Shown here: positions 63,797-64,000 of the stretch, in pieces
How the letters are laid out: each line of letters begins with the position of its first letter
Numbering within the stretch: position 1 is the first letter of the stretch
Origin: Bifidobacterium pseudocatenulatum DSM 20438 = JCM 1200 = LMG 10505
Lineage (GTDB): Bacteria > Actinomycetota > Actinomycetes > Actinomycetales > Bifidobacteriaceae
Direction: 5' to 3'
DNA: 64,000 nucleotides
Assembly: GCF_001025215.1 (NCBI RefSeq)
Contig: NZ_AP012330.1
Span: forward strand, 1,116,001-1,180,000
Made by a program: the position numbers and the translations under genes
The notes under the pieces: model-generated
Told to the model about the DNA's origin: nothing
Seen by the model: only the letters and a program-made list of their open reading frames with translations
Databases searched by the model: none

Positions 63797-63840
63797 GGAT
63801 GGTGGCCGCACACCCAAGGAATGGTGTGCGGCCACCATCC
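63797..63840. terminator. Bidirectional terminator
   Basis: GGATGGTGGCCGCACACC and GGTGTGCGGCCACCATCC are perfect 18-bp complements around an eight-base loop. It separates the RHH gene and the minus-strand der gene. Confidence 0.9.
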
Positions 63841-63848
63841 ATAGAAAC

Positions 63849-64000
63849 TTACTTGCGTTTCTTCTTCTCTCGAATATTCACCGAAATCTGAATCGGGGAA
63901 CCTTCAAAACCGAATTCCTCGCGCAGGCAACGTTCGATGTATCGGCGGTAACCATGCTCAAGGAAGCCGGTAGCGAAAATCACGAAACGCGGTGGACGCG
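63849..64000 (-). CDS. der: Ribosome-assembly GTPase Der (EngA), C-terminal end
   Basis: The minus-strand frame that ends here codes for [20 protein letters not shown] and [19 protein letters not shown], the conserved KH-like C-terminal end of Der, a double GTPase needed for 50S ribosome assembly. The rest lies beyond the window. Identification rests on the C-terminal block only, but it is characteristic. Confidence 0.9.
   Translation of the reverse strand, partial: RPPRFVIFATGFLEHGYRRYIERCLREEFGFEGSPIQISVNIREKKKRK

Overview
The window looks like the chromosome of a Bifidobacterium, probably of the B. adolescentis group (inferred from protein character; no search was run). Supporting signs are a bifidobacterial-type bile salt hydrolase, adjacent transaldolase and transketolase genes of the fructose-6-phosphate (bifid) shunt, a UGP2-type UTP-glucose-1-phosphate uridylyltransferase, actinobacterial RbpA, WhiA, FHA/FtsR-like and WYL (PafBC-like) regulators, and frequent GTG and TTG starts. 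No rRNA, CRISPR array, complete insertion sequence or prophage was seen.

Layout. 1-9.3 kb: tsaD, tRNA-Asn, bsh, an ECF vitamin-uptake S component, a MerR/alcohol dehydrogenase/carboxymuconolactone-decarboxylase-like cluster, a MetE-like methyltransferase, a GtrA-type membrane protein beside a 10-G tract, and a cation diffusion facilitator. 9.3-12.7 kb: accessory patch with a truncated antitoxin-like ORF and three secreted or membrane-anchored surface proteins. 12.7-19.6 kb: mazG-pepC, a CBS-domain membrane protein, an ABC-F ATPase, pncA, an alkyltransferase-like gene and tRNA-Gly. 19.8-27.1 kb: a complete type I Wadjet anti-plasmid operon (jetA-jetB-jetC-jetD), whose base composition becomes strikingly G-poor toward jetD. 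27.1-39.1 kb: DNA repair and core housekeeping (SOS-box-preceded uvrA, uvrC, aroE, rapZ, whiA, pgk, tpiA, secG, a HAD phosphatase). 39.1-42.4 kb: an XRE-aminotransferase fusion with repeated upstream motifs and a decayed pnuC-nadR NAD-salvage locus. 42.4-50.6 kb: tal, tkt, CIRCE-hrcA-dnaJ, a fructosamine-kinase-like gene and uppP. 50.6-56.4 kb: PAC2 protein, a four-tRNA cluster (Gly, Cys, Val, Val), a frameshifted pseudogene, FHA and FtsR-like genes, a small membrane protein, twin intergenic hairpins, a phosphatase and rbpA. 56.5-64 kb: HelY-like helicase, small membrane protein, WYL regulator, ugpA, tRNA-Pro, a tandem ribbon-helix-helix protein and the 3' end of der.

How the parts fit. tal, tkt, pgk and tpiA feed the bifid shunt and lower glycolysis. 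uvrA, uvrC, mazG, the alkyltransferase-like protein and the WYL regulator form a DNA-damage and nucleotide-hygiene theme. The Wadjet operon is the main defence system: it is inserted directly upstream of uvrA, and its last stop codon lies inside the predicted LexA operator. The most unusual signals are the compositional gradient in the Wadjet operon with a 39-codon ORF and terminator in front of it, the XRE-aminotransferase with an apparent internal start, the multiply broken pnuC-nadR locus behind a near-perfect palindrome, the tandem RHH protein and the twin hairpins near 55 kb.
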